A DNA stretch of 64,000 nucleotides from Brasenia schreberi (lineage: Eukaryota; Streptophyta; Magnoliopsida; Nymphaeales; Cabombaceae). Positions within the stretch are counted from its first letter, which is position 1. Every line of letters starts with the position of its first letter. Below the pieces are notes generated by a model that was given only the letters and a program-made list of their open reading frames with translations, searched no databases and was not told the origin of the DNA. Location of the stretch: the NCBI GenBank assembly GCA_036023115.1, contig JAYKKT010000091.1, positions 32,385,501-32,449,500 of the forward strand. The letters run 5' to 3'. Shown piece by piece: positions 36,346-48,711 of the stretch. A program made the translations under genes and the position numbers.

Positions 36346-38175
36346 AGATTGATATGCATATCCTTACACTAGTCTATGGATAAGCTAGACAATATATCAT
36401 TAAGAATTCAAAAAGTTCCAAAGGATATCAATTTTATCATAAGAAACTCGGTTTACTAGAAAGTATGGATGTTGAATTTTTACAAGATTTTAAGAATGAT
36501 ATCCTTACAAATGATGAGGAGAATGTCAATAATATTATAGATTTGGATGAATTATCATTTGAACCTATAAATACCGATGTTAATTATCTTTTCTTACAAA
36601 TTGATATATTAAGTGGCCATATGAAACCACATATTCCTCTATCCTATTTAAAAGATTATTATATTTACTTAGCTGAGGAGATGTGTTATTCAATGGATCT
36701 ATAGATGAGATGACTCAACCTATTAGGAAGTTATCAGTTCATCTAAGTCAGTAGATTGTGTAAAGACGATGAATGAAGAAATTGATTCTCTAAGAAAAAC
36801 CAAGTATGAGAATTGTCAAATTTGCTTAAGAGAAGAAAAGCAATTGGTTGTAAATAATTACTTAAAAAGAAATATAAAATTGATAGTTCAATAGATAAAT
36901 TTAAGGTGAGATTAGTTGTATAAGGTTTTCATAAAATTTACATCCACAAAGATAATTCTGGATATTGTTACATTTTATAATTTAGATTTACATCCATTAG
37001 ATGTAAAGATCATAGTTCTCAATGGTGACCTTAATTAAACCATTTATATGAAACAACTAAAAGGCTATGTTGTTAAAGGTCATAACGATAAAGTTTATAG
37101 GCTGACAATCTCTATAGGTCTTAAACAGTCAACCCATCAATGGTATTTGACCTTTCAAAATGATATTGTAGAACTTGAATTTATGGCTAATCAATTTAAT
37201 CATTTTATTTATGTTTGAAATAGTGGGAGTCATTTTGTCATTCTATCCTTATGTATAAATGATATTTTGTTGATTGAAAATGATAATGGCACGATTGCTA
37301 AAACAAAGTTATAATTGTGTTCAAAGTTAAAAACAAAGGAATAGAAGAGGCATTCCTAGGTATAAAGATTACTCGTGATAGAGTATCAAAATTATTATGT
37401 CTGGGTTAAAAGAGAGATATAGACTATATTGTCGAAAAGTTTATAATAGGTGATTGCAAGCCTACAAGCACACATATTATAAAAAGGGTCAAACTAAGTA
37501 AAGTTGATTGTGCGAGTGATCAACAAGAAAACCAATTATCTCTTATGTGTAAGCTAGTTTGATGTATGTTATGTCATGTAAAAGTCTTAATATTAGTTTT
37601 GTTATTAGTCTTCTAAGTAAATATGAAAGTAATTCAGATTGATAATATTGGGTTACCATATAGAGGATTTTTGGATATCTAAAAGGGAAAGGGACTTAAA
37701 ATGATGTTATCAAGTGGATGAGTTGAAAGTAGTTTGATACTCATATGTTGACTTTCTTGGGATCAAAGATAACAATAAATCAACCTCTCATCATATTTTT
37801 TGTTTGGATGTGATAGTTTTTCTTAATCATGCAATAAACATGGTTGTGTTACGCAAACTATACAAAAAGATGAGTGTGTTGCTTGCACTATGATTGCAAC
37901 TAGTGTCATTTGGATAAATTGTTTCATATTAGATTTGAAGATAGATATAACCAACAAGTCGAATGTGCTTTAAGTTTGATAAAGAATAGAGCTCATAACT
38001 CCAAGAGTAAGCATATAATTATAAAATATTATTATATATATGATAGGGTCTAAAAGAATGAAATATCAATGCCTTATCTACCTACTAAAGTTATGATAGC
38101 ATACCCATTGACTAAACACATATTTGAGGATTTATTTGCCAAGCATGTCACATTTATGAGTTTAAGATATGTCTA
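36346..38175 (+). pseudogene. Second half of pol, copia element 3
   Basis: Resumes at DKLDN (36368), then VEFLQDFKNDIL, LSYLKDYYIYLAEE (36465-36704), RT around 36900-37400 with a changed YVDD box (CINDIL), and RNase H around 37540-38170 ending near SLRYV. Stops throughout. Confidence 0.7.
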
Positions 38176-38385
38176 AAGCTCTTTATTATATGAGAACACG
38201 ATACATGAATTGTTATGTAGATAAAACATATTGATTATGAAAAATAGTATAATAAGAATGACTGATGATAGTTGTACTTCTGTATAATTGAAAACTGATT
38301 CAATAAGGTAAGCCACTGAATACTGGGAGGAAACCATTATATCATGATTTAGTAAGTTAGGTGCATAAGTATGGTCATGTTAAGC

Positions 38386-41300
38386 TTTACTAGTAACACT
38401 CCCATTAAATCATAAAAAAAGAGCCCTCCTTCCTTATTTCTTGGGATACAGTTTTCAAACTGTTAAAGGTATTTATAAATGACTCAAATAAAAATGTTAC
38501 CAATCCTAAAAGTGAGAAGGAAATCAAGGAGCCATTTCTCCCAATCTAGAAACAAAAACCTAGGAAGGAAAAGTTAATTAAGAGAATGCAAAAAGAACAT
38601 ATACAAAAGAAAAACTTTATGCATCTTCTTCTTGAGTCCCCTGTTCCTCTTGGAAGGGAATCGTGCCTAGAGATTCAAAGTCCCACGACACTTCTCCTTG
38701 TTTCCGCTAACACTCAAAGTAACAAAGCTCATTTGTGCGCCAACAGAAACAAAACAAACCAGCCCATGTTCAGTTTGACCTGATTCTAAGATGAAATCGA
38801 CACAAAAAGGAATCCATTGCCAGTGGTTTTGCAAGGTGAGGTTCAGCAGGCACAGAATTTTGTTGGAAGGATAAGCCATCTCTACATGGTGGCCTTCCAT
38901 GTAAATGCATAACCTTTAACCCCATCTTGCTAATCAAGAAAAAGGTCCGGAACCTTCAAGTTAACTTCGTTACAACTCCCCGAATTTATGGTTATTAATT
39001 AATTCCATCGATGACCACTCACTTTAAACAGCTAATATATTACATTTTAGTTCCATATTTACCAAGAACCTTTCTAGCAATTAAGATCTTGTTTTAAATC
39101 TTGATTTTTCATTTGCAACCCCCAAACAGGATCTCCAGTTATAGCTGTTGGTACAATCGGAAGCCGAAGCCTTATTATGTACGCCCTGGTTTTTGAACTC
39201 ATGACCTTACACTCGTGAATCAACTCCCTAGCCAAATCAGCTATTGCTCTTTGTGCTAATCACTTTGTTGTTTCCGTAAGGATGTCGACAAGTCGGGTTT
39301 CTGTGAGATCCTACCAAAAATTGAGCCTCACCTAATTAATTTCTACATAATCATTTTTTTGGATGAAAAAATTCAAGGCTGAATCCAACTCAAACAACTA
39401 TTCACCTATATTTAATATGTATGCATAGTACAATAGTATTTGGATCATGGATTTTGTTTGCTGTTAGGGATTTGGATCCAAATATTGATACTGGACCTGG
39501 ATCAGATTCTTAATCAAATCCAATGCCAAATTGCAATATATGAGTAAACAGGTTTTGAGGATCAAAACCAAACCCAAACACGTGGATTTTTCCTGTGTCA
39601 CTTCTACTTTTGTTATCGTTATGTGGACCCTTGGAATTTCTTCTACAGAGGGGCCAAGATAGATCAAAGCTATGCTTGGTGATTTCATAATACAGGTGAC
39701 CATTATTGCATGACTGGAAAATATGCACTAAGCGACATGCGGACGAAGACGACGACGAGTCGAAGATGATAATGATAGTCATGCACCATAAAGCATACAA
39801 ATTTGGTTAATTAAAAATATTAGTAACATGATAATTGGACAAAAAATTTATAGAAAAGGATAATTGGACAAAATAGATAATAATAACAATAACATGTAGA
39901 ATGAATATTAAAAAAAAAAATTCTTAGTCAACGCCTGGTTGGCGCTTGGCTGGCTTCTTTACTAGTTTAAACCAAACGGGTTCGCCACTACTTAACCAGA
40001 TCCTGTAAGAATGGTGGTTCCTGGTGGGTGCAACCACGCAATAATGTGATGGAAAATGGCCTGAGCAACTGTTGTTAAAATCGGTTAATAAAACCAATTG
40101 GTTTCCGAAAAAGAGGCTCAAAAAGACGACCGAACTTAGACCTGTCCGGTTCCAGTTCCACCAGAACCTAGAAGCAGAACAAAATCAAACCAAACTGTTG
40201 CCCCTCCAGCTCCAGGTCCGGTTTCAGGCGAGTTGGGGTACTGCTTTCATTTGAAAATTGACGAAACAATTATAGGATTTTAGACCAGAGCCGAAAAAGG
40301 TGATTTGGAACCGCCGATTTTGTTTCTGAATGTAGGGGTCCCCCATTCCGATTTGATTCCGGTTCTGGTCAGTTTTTGAGTAGTTCTGGTCCGGTTCAAC
40401 CCACCGGTCGTGTCCAAACTGCCCACCACAACTAATTGAATCGAATCCAAATCAGGTGAATCACAAGTATACCATATTGGCTAGAAACCATTTCACACTG
40501 CTGAGTCTGAAATAAACAATGGCTCGAAGTCCAGAGCTTTTCGTGTCAGTCCATTTTGCATTATACATACAATTGGTTCTGGGTCTGATTTGAAATCCAG
40601 ATCCATATTGAGGTGGGGGAGGTAGTAAACAGATCAACTGATTCAACATTATAAAGTAACTTCAGATAACTAAACTTTCCGGCAGAAGTCCAGCCAGACA
40701 AATTAATGAAAGAATTGAATTGTGAGAACTTCTTGGGGCATGTTATGAGCTAAAATGCATTTTTGTTCACCTGCAAACCGAGCATCGAGGGTTAGAGTTA
40801 AATCCAAGCATAATTAAGCCCTACTCGATTAGGGGAATTTGGTTAAATCCAGAAAACCAAACCCAACCTAGCTAAGTTTTCACTTTCGGTTCAGATTTCT
40901 CATTTTCCCTGTTTGGTTTTGGTTTTGAAGTTCAAGAAAATCAGTTAAGCCAGTCCGGTTCAGTATTTGGAACCCAAAACTGAACACAAACTAAACCGAT
41001 TGAATTATGCCAAGTCCATGATGTTAGTGCTAAGACCCAAACAATTCATTCTTTCAGTTCTCGGGTTATAGATGCTTAGCTGATACCTGTTATTTTAATT
41101 ACCAGTAAAATATTGTTATAAATACTGAACCTGTTGCATGTTATATGCATAGACTCAACAGGTTTATTCAACTAGCAAACCGAACTGAATGGAACTGAAA
41201 TTTTCGTGTCAGTCAATTATCCATATAATTCAGTTCACTTCCGCTTTTTAAATAATGAGATAATTTAGTTTCTGGTTAATGACTGACCCGAACCGACCAA

Positions 41301-42027
41301 TGCACAGTACCTCTATACCTAATTACTAAATCTGGCTAACTGGGTTCAGTTGGAGGCCGAATTCAATCCGAATATGACGATTAGTATAGTAATAGGGTGA
41401 GCTTATGGCTCCGTGGGTAATGGTGGTGGCTACTGTATGTGCCTTGTGGGAGTAAAGTAAGGGCAAGGCCAGTTGAAGCAATGTAGAATTGAGATGTGTA
41501 ACTCTTGGTCCAAATCTATGGAACGTCCTGAACTTGGGCTCCAAATTCTAACCAGATGGAGTGCCCAATCTGTGGTTAAGCCGCTCTGCGCTAAGAGGTT
41601 AACTTGAGAGAACCTTCAAGTTAATTAATGGTCATGAATTTGATGACAGGGAAAATTTATGGTTAATAGGGTATGCCTAACCCCATCTCCCCAATAAAAG
41701 AGAAAGGATCAACTTCAAGCACATGATAAGGGGGTGACAACAGGTATGCTTAGGTCCAAATCTGACTTAAAAGATGATAGTAATGGAGCTTGATCTGGGC
41801 TCCGTCGACGACATTGCCAAACCTATATGATAATTATAAACCTTACATGGACAATATACGAAAACAATCTTCTTTTGCAATCAAAATTTACAAATCCTGA
41901 TTGAAACTCGTATCGGATTGGGTGGAACAAATCTTCACAAGCTTATTTGGGTGTATTTTCAAAATATCAAAATATATATTTGGTGGTCATAGATGAAGCC
42001 ATGTTGTAGCATTAATAGCCACTTAAA
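38386..42027. repeat. Gene-free stretch of short element debris
   Basis: 38386-38745 includes the repeat shared with 29923-30090. 39130-39295 reads on the minus strand like a tRNA-derived SINE head. 39455-39560, 40075-40430 and 40840-41310 are rich in GGTTC/GAACC words as in short hAT-like elements. Open frames (38586-38783, 39464-39800 minus, 40072-40254) have no recognisable domain. Confidence 0.4.
39130..39295 (-). repeat. Possible tRNA-derived SINE remnant
   Basis: On the minus strand a box-A-like TAGCTGATTTGGCTAGGG is followed about 20 bases later by a box-B-like GGTCATGAGTTCAAAAACC. No tail is defined. Confidence 0.35.
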
Positions 42028-42655
42028 TGATAATTGTTCTTATTAGTAGCACATGTAATGGCTAAAACTCATTAGCATTTTCAGTCATCCATATTTGTGG
42101 CATTAAGAGTCACTTTCTTATGTGATAATTGTACTCATTAGTAGCACATGTAGTGGTTGTAACTTTTGAGAATCTTCCAGCCATATTTTGGCATAAAAAC
42201 CCAGTTACCTGAGTCAAAATGTGCTCAAACATGAAATGGATGTAACTCTTCAGTATATAGCATCCATGTTATGGTATTAAGAGTCACCTTCTTGACTAGC
42301 AATTATGCTCATTAGTAACATATCATAAGTTACATCTTCACCATGTATATATATAGTCAAGTTTATCTAACTTTTCTCTCATTATGAAAGTCATTTCCAA
42401 CTTAGCTTCCAAGAGAGCTTGTAAGTCCAATTATAGCACTAATTGGATTCTCAACATCATCTTTGTTTTTTGATTTATCTATGACTCAATTGCATTTGTA
42501 CGAGACAAATCAAGGGCCTTCATTGTATCTTGAAGGTATTTGTCGGGATTTATTGCATTCGGTTATTTGATATTGGTGGTGACAAATAAACTTAAAGGTT
42601 AGTGTTTATCATGTCTTTAAGAATAGCGTTATCCTAACCTTCTTTTCAGGGTGTT
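42028..42655 (+). repeat. 5' LTR region of copia element 4
   Basis: Shares long stretches with 46695-47162: ATTAAGAGTCACCTTCTTGA, CTTTTCCAACTTAG-like, AAGAGAGCTTG, ATTGCATTTGTA and GAATAGCG-TATCCTAACCT, ending near GGTGTTA. It starts with units of about 95 bp (42028, 42123 and a third near 42298). The exact outer end is uncertain. Confidence 0.7.
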
Positions 42656-42669
42656 AGGATAATGATGAT

Positions 42670-45600
42670 TACATATGCATTGGTCACATTCTCAACATGT
42701 CGATGCATTGTTCAATGGTTACCAAAACATTGGGAGTGCAAAGGAACTTTGGGAGAAATTGGAGGCAAGATATATGATAGAAGATGCAACAAGTAAGAAA
42801 TTCCTAGTTAGTCATTTGAATAACTTTAAAATAATTAATAGTAGATCTATCATGGAACAAATGCATGAAATTAAAGAATTTTGAATAATTTCAAATAATA
42901 TAACATGCATATAGATGAAACCATCATTGTTTCCTCAATTATAGACAAACTTCCTCCTTTATGAAAAGAATTTAAAAGAAGTCTAAAACATAGGAAGGAT
43001 GACATCTCTCTTGAGCAATTAGCTAATCTCCTTCAACTAGAAGAAGAGTATCGTAAAAAAGATGATACTAAAGAACAATTTACTCATGAGAAAGTTCATG
43101 TGATGGAAGAAGGAAAATCCAATAAGTCTTCAAAGAAAAAGCCTCGAGATTAAGAAAAAATCTCATGCAAGTGGAAGAGGTAACAACAGTGGTAGCAACA
43201 ATAGTGACAACAAAAAAAAAAAAAAGAAAAAGAAAGGGAGTTGCTATCATTATGGAAAGCTTGGACATTTCAAGAATGAGTGTCGGTTGTTGAAAAAGAA
43301 CAATAAAGAGAATGGTTCTAGTTCAAAAGACAATTTAGTTATTGTCATATCGAGATCAACATGATTGAAGATGTTAATTCATGGTGGATTGATTCGGGTG
43401 CAACACGCCATGTGTACAAGAACAAGGATCTCTTCAAGAAACTCAAAGAAGAAAAAATGGGTTGTTTTGTACATGAGAAATGCATCAATTATCCATGTTA
43501 AAGGCAAAGAGACAGTAGAACTAGAGTTCACATCCGGGAATGTGCTTACTCTTATGGATGTATACTATGTACGTAAACTAGAAAAATTTAATTTTCTATA
43601 CACCTACTTAATAAGTATGGTTTTAAGTCTGTATTTGAGGGTAATAAATTTATTCTCTCTAGAAGTGGGATGTTTGTAGGAAAGGGATACATACGTGACA
43701 ATACATATATGACAATATGTTTAAATTAAATATTAATAATAATAGTTTTCGCTTATATTGTTGTGTCCTTTGATTTATGGCAAAATCGTTTAGGATATGT
43801 CAACTTTAGTAAGTTAAATGATATGATGAAATTTGATTTAATTCCCAAAACAACAAAAACTACAAAAACATGTACAACACGCATGCTAACAAAGATAAGT
43901 AAACTACCATTTCCAAGAGTAGAAAGAAATTCTAAGGCGTTACATTTAATACATTCGATGTATGTGATTTACATGGATGGCCCACAATAGGTAGTAAGAA
44001 ATACTTTATAACCTTCATAGATGATTGTACTAGGTATTGTTTTGTTTATTTAATGCATTCAAAAAGTGAAGTATTACATAAATTTAAGATTTTAAAATTG
44101 AAGTAGAACTACAACAGGAGACTCTCATTAAAGATATAATGTCGATAGAGGAGGAGAATATTATGATCCAAGTTATTTTGAGTCTATTAGAATAGTACAT
44201 CTAGAAACTAAACCATATTTTCCACAACAAAATGGTGTGACCGAAAAGAAAAATAGAGGCGTTAGAAGAAATGGTAAATGTCATGTTATCCTATTGTGGT
44301 CTAGCAAAAGGTTATGGGGGAAGCTATATTGGCAGCTTCTTATACTTTGAATAACATTCCAAATAAAAATAAGCAAAATAACCCCATATGAACTCTAGAA
44401 GAAAAGAAAGGCCAACTCAACTATTTCAAAGTTTGGGGTTATAGAGCTATAGTAAAAATTCCTAAACCTAAAAGGAAAAGATTGGTTGAGAAAGGAATTT
44501 GATATGTCTTCTTGGGGTATCTTTGAAAATAGTAAAGCATATAGGTTTGTTGTTATTGAATCCAATGATTCATATATTGTAAATTCAATAATTGAGTCTA
44601 AAGATACGATCTTTCAAGAATATATATTTAACTTGATTCCTAGACCCAAAGACAAAAATGAACATTATCCAAAGAATAATATGTCAAATAAGGATACATT
44701 AGAAAGTTTTGAACTAGTAAAAAGTAAAAGGATAAGAAAGATTAAAACCTTTGAACTAGACTTCTTCATGTTCCTAGTTGAAGGAACAAAGGATTCTATA
44801 GAGAGTCATGCAACTATATGCTATAATATATAAGCTGATTCGAAACATTCGAAAGGGCTATAAAGTCTCAAGATGCAGTTTTTTGGAAGGAAGCTATACA
44901 AGATTAAATGGACTCAATAATGGAGAATAATACTTGGAAATTAGTAGACCTCCCACCGTTCCGAGCCTATTGGTTGTAAATGGATTTTCAAAAAGAAAAT
45001 GAAGGTAGGTGGAACCATTGATAAATCCAAGGTAAGACAAGTTACTAAGAGGTTTGCACACAAAAGGAAGGAGTTGACTATTTTAATACATATGCACTTG
45101 TAACAAGAATTGCTACAATTATAGTGCTTTTGGCACTTGCTTCCATCTATAAATTTGTTATTCATCAAATGGATGTTAAAACAACATTCCTAAATGGTGA
45201 GTTAGATGATAAGGTATATATGAAGCAACCGAAGGGTTTGTTGTTTCGTCAAGAAAATAAAGTTTGTAAACTAGTTAAGTCCTTGTATGAGTTTAAACAT
45301 GCTCCTAAGCAATGGCATCAAAATTTTGATTTGGTTGTTCTTGCTAATGGATACAAAATAAATGAGTTTGACAAGTGTGTGCATAGCAAATTTCATAATG
45401 GAAAAGTTGTTATGATTTGTTTATATGTAGATGACATGCTAATATGTGGTACAAATTTAATGAAATAGAAAACACTAAGAGATTCTTATCTAGAAATTTT
45501 GACATGAAGGGTATGGGGATAGCAATGTGATCCTAGGAATTAGGATAACTAGAGATAGCAATAGTCTAGGACTATCTCAATCCCATTACATAGAAAAAGT

Positions 45601-46260
45601 ACTAAAGAAGTTTGATCATTTTGATTGCCATCCTGTTACTACACCTTTTGACTCAAATGTTAAGTTAGTACCAAATAGTGGTTGTCCATTTGTACAAATT
45701 GATTCTGCAAAACTAATTGGATGTTTGATGTATGCTATGACATGTACACAACCAAATATTGCATATATTGGAGCTGGAAGATTGAGTCATTATACAATTA
45801 ACCCGAGTAAAGACCACTAGCATGTCATGTTCGAAGAGTGTTAAAATACTTCAAATGAACAAGAGATTGACTTATAACCTACAATGGAAATCTTTCAATT
45901 TTAGAAGGATACACCATGGCTGCAGAAGTTTGTAGCTTTAGCCACAGATAGGCAAGGAAGCTAAATGGCTTAAAAACTTGCTTCATGAAGTACCAATATG
46001 GCCAAAACCAATAGCACCAATCACACTACATTATGATAGCCAATCAACACTTTCAAAGGCATATAGCCTAAGTGTATAATGGAAAGTCTAGACATATTGG
46101 ACTAAGACATAGTTTTATGTGAAAGATTTGATTACAAATGGAGTGATTTTTGCTATTTATATAAGAACAGAACAAAATCTTGTAGATCCTTTGATGAAAG
46201 GATTGACAAGGGATTTGTGTAGAAAAACATCAATAGGGATGAGACTCAAACCTATATCAT
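42670..46260 (+). pseudogene. gag-pol of copia element 4
   Basis: gag ELWEKLEARYMIEDATSKKF (42675-42884); zinc knuckle CYHYGKLGHFKNEC with the second Cys replaced by Tyr (43241-43282); protease WWIDSGATRHVYK (about 43381); integrase FITFIDDCTRYCFVYL (about 44010) and PQQNGV; RT MDVKTTFLNGELDDKVYMKQP (about 45170) and YVDD at 45424-45435; then YIEKVLKKF and the RNase H region to about 46260. Broken by many stops and frame shifts. Confidence 0.8.
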
Positions 46261-46694
46261 AAATTATTACAAATGGTGGAACCTTGACTCACACTTGAGT
46301 AACATCAAGTCTTGAGTTCAATGGTAAAGTACATCATTAGAGGGATTACAAGTACTTACTAAATTATATCCATCTCAAGGTAGAAAGTACTTGGTACCAT
46401 AAGTAAATAAAGGGAAGGTTGAGCTTAGCTCTTAATAGACCTATAACATATATATTTTGTTGAAGTGCTTATTATGGGGGCACTTACGATAGAGTTTACC
46501 TATATGAGTGTGAAGTAAGGCTATTTCATGGAGTTAAGGGCTTGACTCTTAAAGTACTCATGAAAAAGGATACAAGACACGAGGTCACGTTAAATGTGTC
46601 ACATAAAATATGACACTCAATGGTACCAAGACCCTATATGTGAGTAATAAACACTAGTTCATATGAATTAAATGGTTCAAAGCTTGTCTACGAG

Positions 46695-47162
46695 TGATAA
46701 TGTGCTCATTGGTGGCACATGAAATGGATGTAACTCTTGAGAATTTAGCATACATGTTATAGCATTAAGAGTCACCTTCTTGAGTGATAATTATGCTCAT
46801 TAGTAACATACCATGAGTTACCTCTTCAACGTTTTTATATATAATAGCATTGTAAACAATATTCATCTAATTTTTCTCACATTGTGTGAGTCTTTTCCAA
46901 CTTAGATTTCAAGAGAGCTTGGAAATCTAATTGTAGTACTAATTGGGTTTGCAACATCATCATCTATGCTTTGCCAATTTATTTACGACTCGATTGCATT
47001 TGTATAAGACGAATTGAGGGTCTTCGTTGTATTCTTAAGGTGTTTGCCATAGTCCATTGCATTCAATTATTTGGTATTGGTAGTAGCAAATAAACCAAAA
47101 TGTTAGTGTTTATGACACCTCAAAGAATAGCGCTATCCTAACCTCTTTTCAAGGTGTTAAAT
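46695..47162 (+). repeat. 3' LTR region of copia element 4
   Basis: Partner of 42028-42655. It carries two of the roughly 95-100 bp head units (46695 and 46795) where the 5' copy shows three. Confidence 0.7.
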
Positions 47163-48450
47163 TTGATCTTTTGAGTGCCAACTACTCAAATACCGTGCTA
47201 TCTATAAGAGCTCGAGTCCAACAACTTATACATACCAAAAAAATATGCTGTGAAATCTGAAGTAGAACCTAATTGTTGCCCTTTTTCTTCTTGATGTTGT
47301 CCATTTATTTCTCGAGTCAATTCCAAAACTGAGTGGTACCATTTTGGTTCACAACATGAACACACACTTATAGGATCATGAAACTTTATTTCCGAGAGCA
47401 TGGACTCCCAAAGTTAAAAAGTATCACAAGTTCATCAAAACCCCACCGTGAAAAAGGCCCTTAACAGCATCAGTTGTACCCGAGAGCTCCACTATACTGA
47501 TGAGGGGTGACCCGCCCTGGTTCGGGTCAAATCGGTGCCACGGGCACCAGTATCAATGAGTTCAGCATCAAGCAACAAACATACTTAGGGATGAGCACAA
47601 GTCTGTCAAAACTTATTAACCGAGTTGCACCAACGGAGTTTTGATTTCGTGTTGGCTTTTTTGTTTGTTATGTTCGGTTTCAGTTTTCAAATTCCAAAAA
47701 GATCGCTTAATTCGGTTCTGTTGGGTTTTTGAAACTGAAAACTGAAAAAACTGAACATATTATATACATATAGAGAGAATTATATACATATAGAGAGAAC
47801 TACTAAACAGCCTTAGATACTAGGCAGCGTTTGATCATCACTATTGTCAATGCAATAAATCATACAGTGATAATTAACTCACTCATTTCATATTACATTT
47901 AATGCATCCATGTATATTAAATAACATTATTACTCATGTCGATATTCACACAATGAACAAAGGGTCATTCTTCTTTTGTCGAGAGGGTTGTCCTATACCT
48001 AGGAGGATGATAATAATATAGAAAGAGACGGAGAAAAAAATCTAGTATATGTTACGGCTCAATTACCTATCTTTGATGATAAATTATTGAATGAATTTAA
48101 AAAATAAAAAGCTTTTATGTTAATAGATTATACATATACATAACATACATTTACTTTTTACTTTTTAAACTTAAAATTGTAAGCATGGTGGTTGAGAATT
48201 ATTTGAATTTGCTACCATCTAATGTACCGTAAATTCATTCGTATGGCCCAAACACAATACCAGAACTTATCCAACCAAAACAATTCAGTTGTGTTCAGTT
48301 TGATTGTTAATACAATTCGGTTAGGTTTCCGTTTCCAAATTCAGAGGCGATTTGGTTTGATTTATTGAACCGACGCACAGTCGTATAAAAAACAGAAACT
48401 ATGGTCGGCTTCCGGAAAATAGATGACTGTGGACTGGGTTTTGGAAAATT
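47163..48450. other. No gene seen; hAT-like remnants upstream of kinase gene C
   Basis: 47585-47775 (GGGATGAGCACAAG, GTTCGGTTTCAG and AACTGAAAAAACTGAAC) and 48250-48375 look like short hAT-like debris. A minus frame at 47198-47401 has no domain. Confidence 0.4.
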
Positions 48451-48517
48451 AGAAAAAGAATGAAAGGAGGCGTGGGGACCTGCCACCTCCTGTTTTTCTT
48501 CGTTCGTGCGCGTTGGT

Positions 48518-48523
48518 TTGACT
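48518..48523 (+). promoter_or_regulatory. W-box core upstream of kinase gene C
   Basis: TTGACT about 190 bases before the start codon. W-boxes bind WRKY factors; a single core is weak evidence. Confidence 0.25.
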
Positions 48524-48711
48524 TTTACGCGCTTCTTTCTTCGCACTACCATTTCTTTTCCTTCGTTCCTCCCTCGAAATCCCTCACTCAGACACCAATA
48601 AGGAAGAGAGAGGGAGAGAGTTTACGGTCGGAATTCGGGCATCGAAGGGAATAGGTAATTCAATTGAAATTTGACGGTCAGACAGAAGGAGCTTCAAGTG
48701 AATGGTAAGAG

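Larger units (their letters stand above)
31379..38385 (+). mobile_element. Copia element 3, heavily decayed, split by an RTE insertion
   Basis: Follows copia 1 segment by segment: gag start at about 31385 (AATACCGAAAAGTTAAAT), UBN2 gag (31643-31891), zinc-knuckle remnant about 32110, protease about 32260, integrase 32660-33132, then interrupted to 36345, then integrase C-terminus to RNase H 36346-38175, and a GGGAGGAAACC purine tract about 38320. Nearly every frame has stops. Confidence 0.75.
42028..47162 (+). mobile_element. Copia element 4, decayed
   Basis: LTR 42028-42655, gag 42670-43330, protease about 43380, integrase 43760-44300, RT 45020-45560, RNase H 45680-46260, LTR 46695-47162. 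A different lineage from copia 1-3: sequence similarity is only at the motif level and the leader is very short. Confidence 0.78.
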
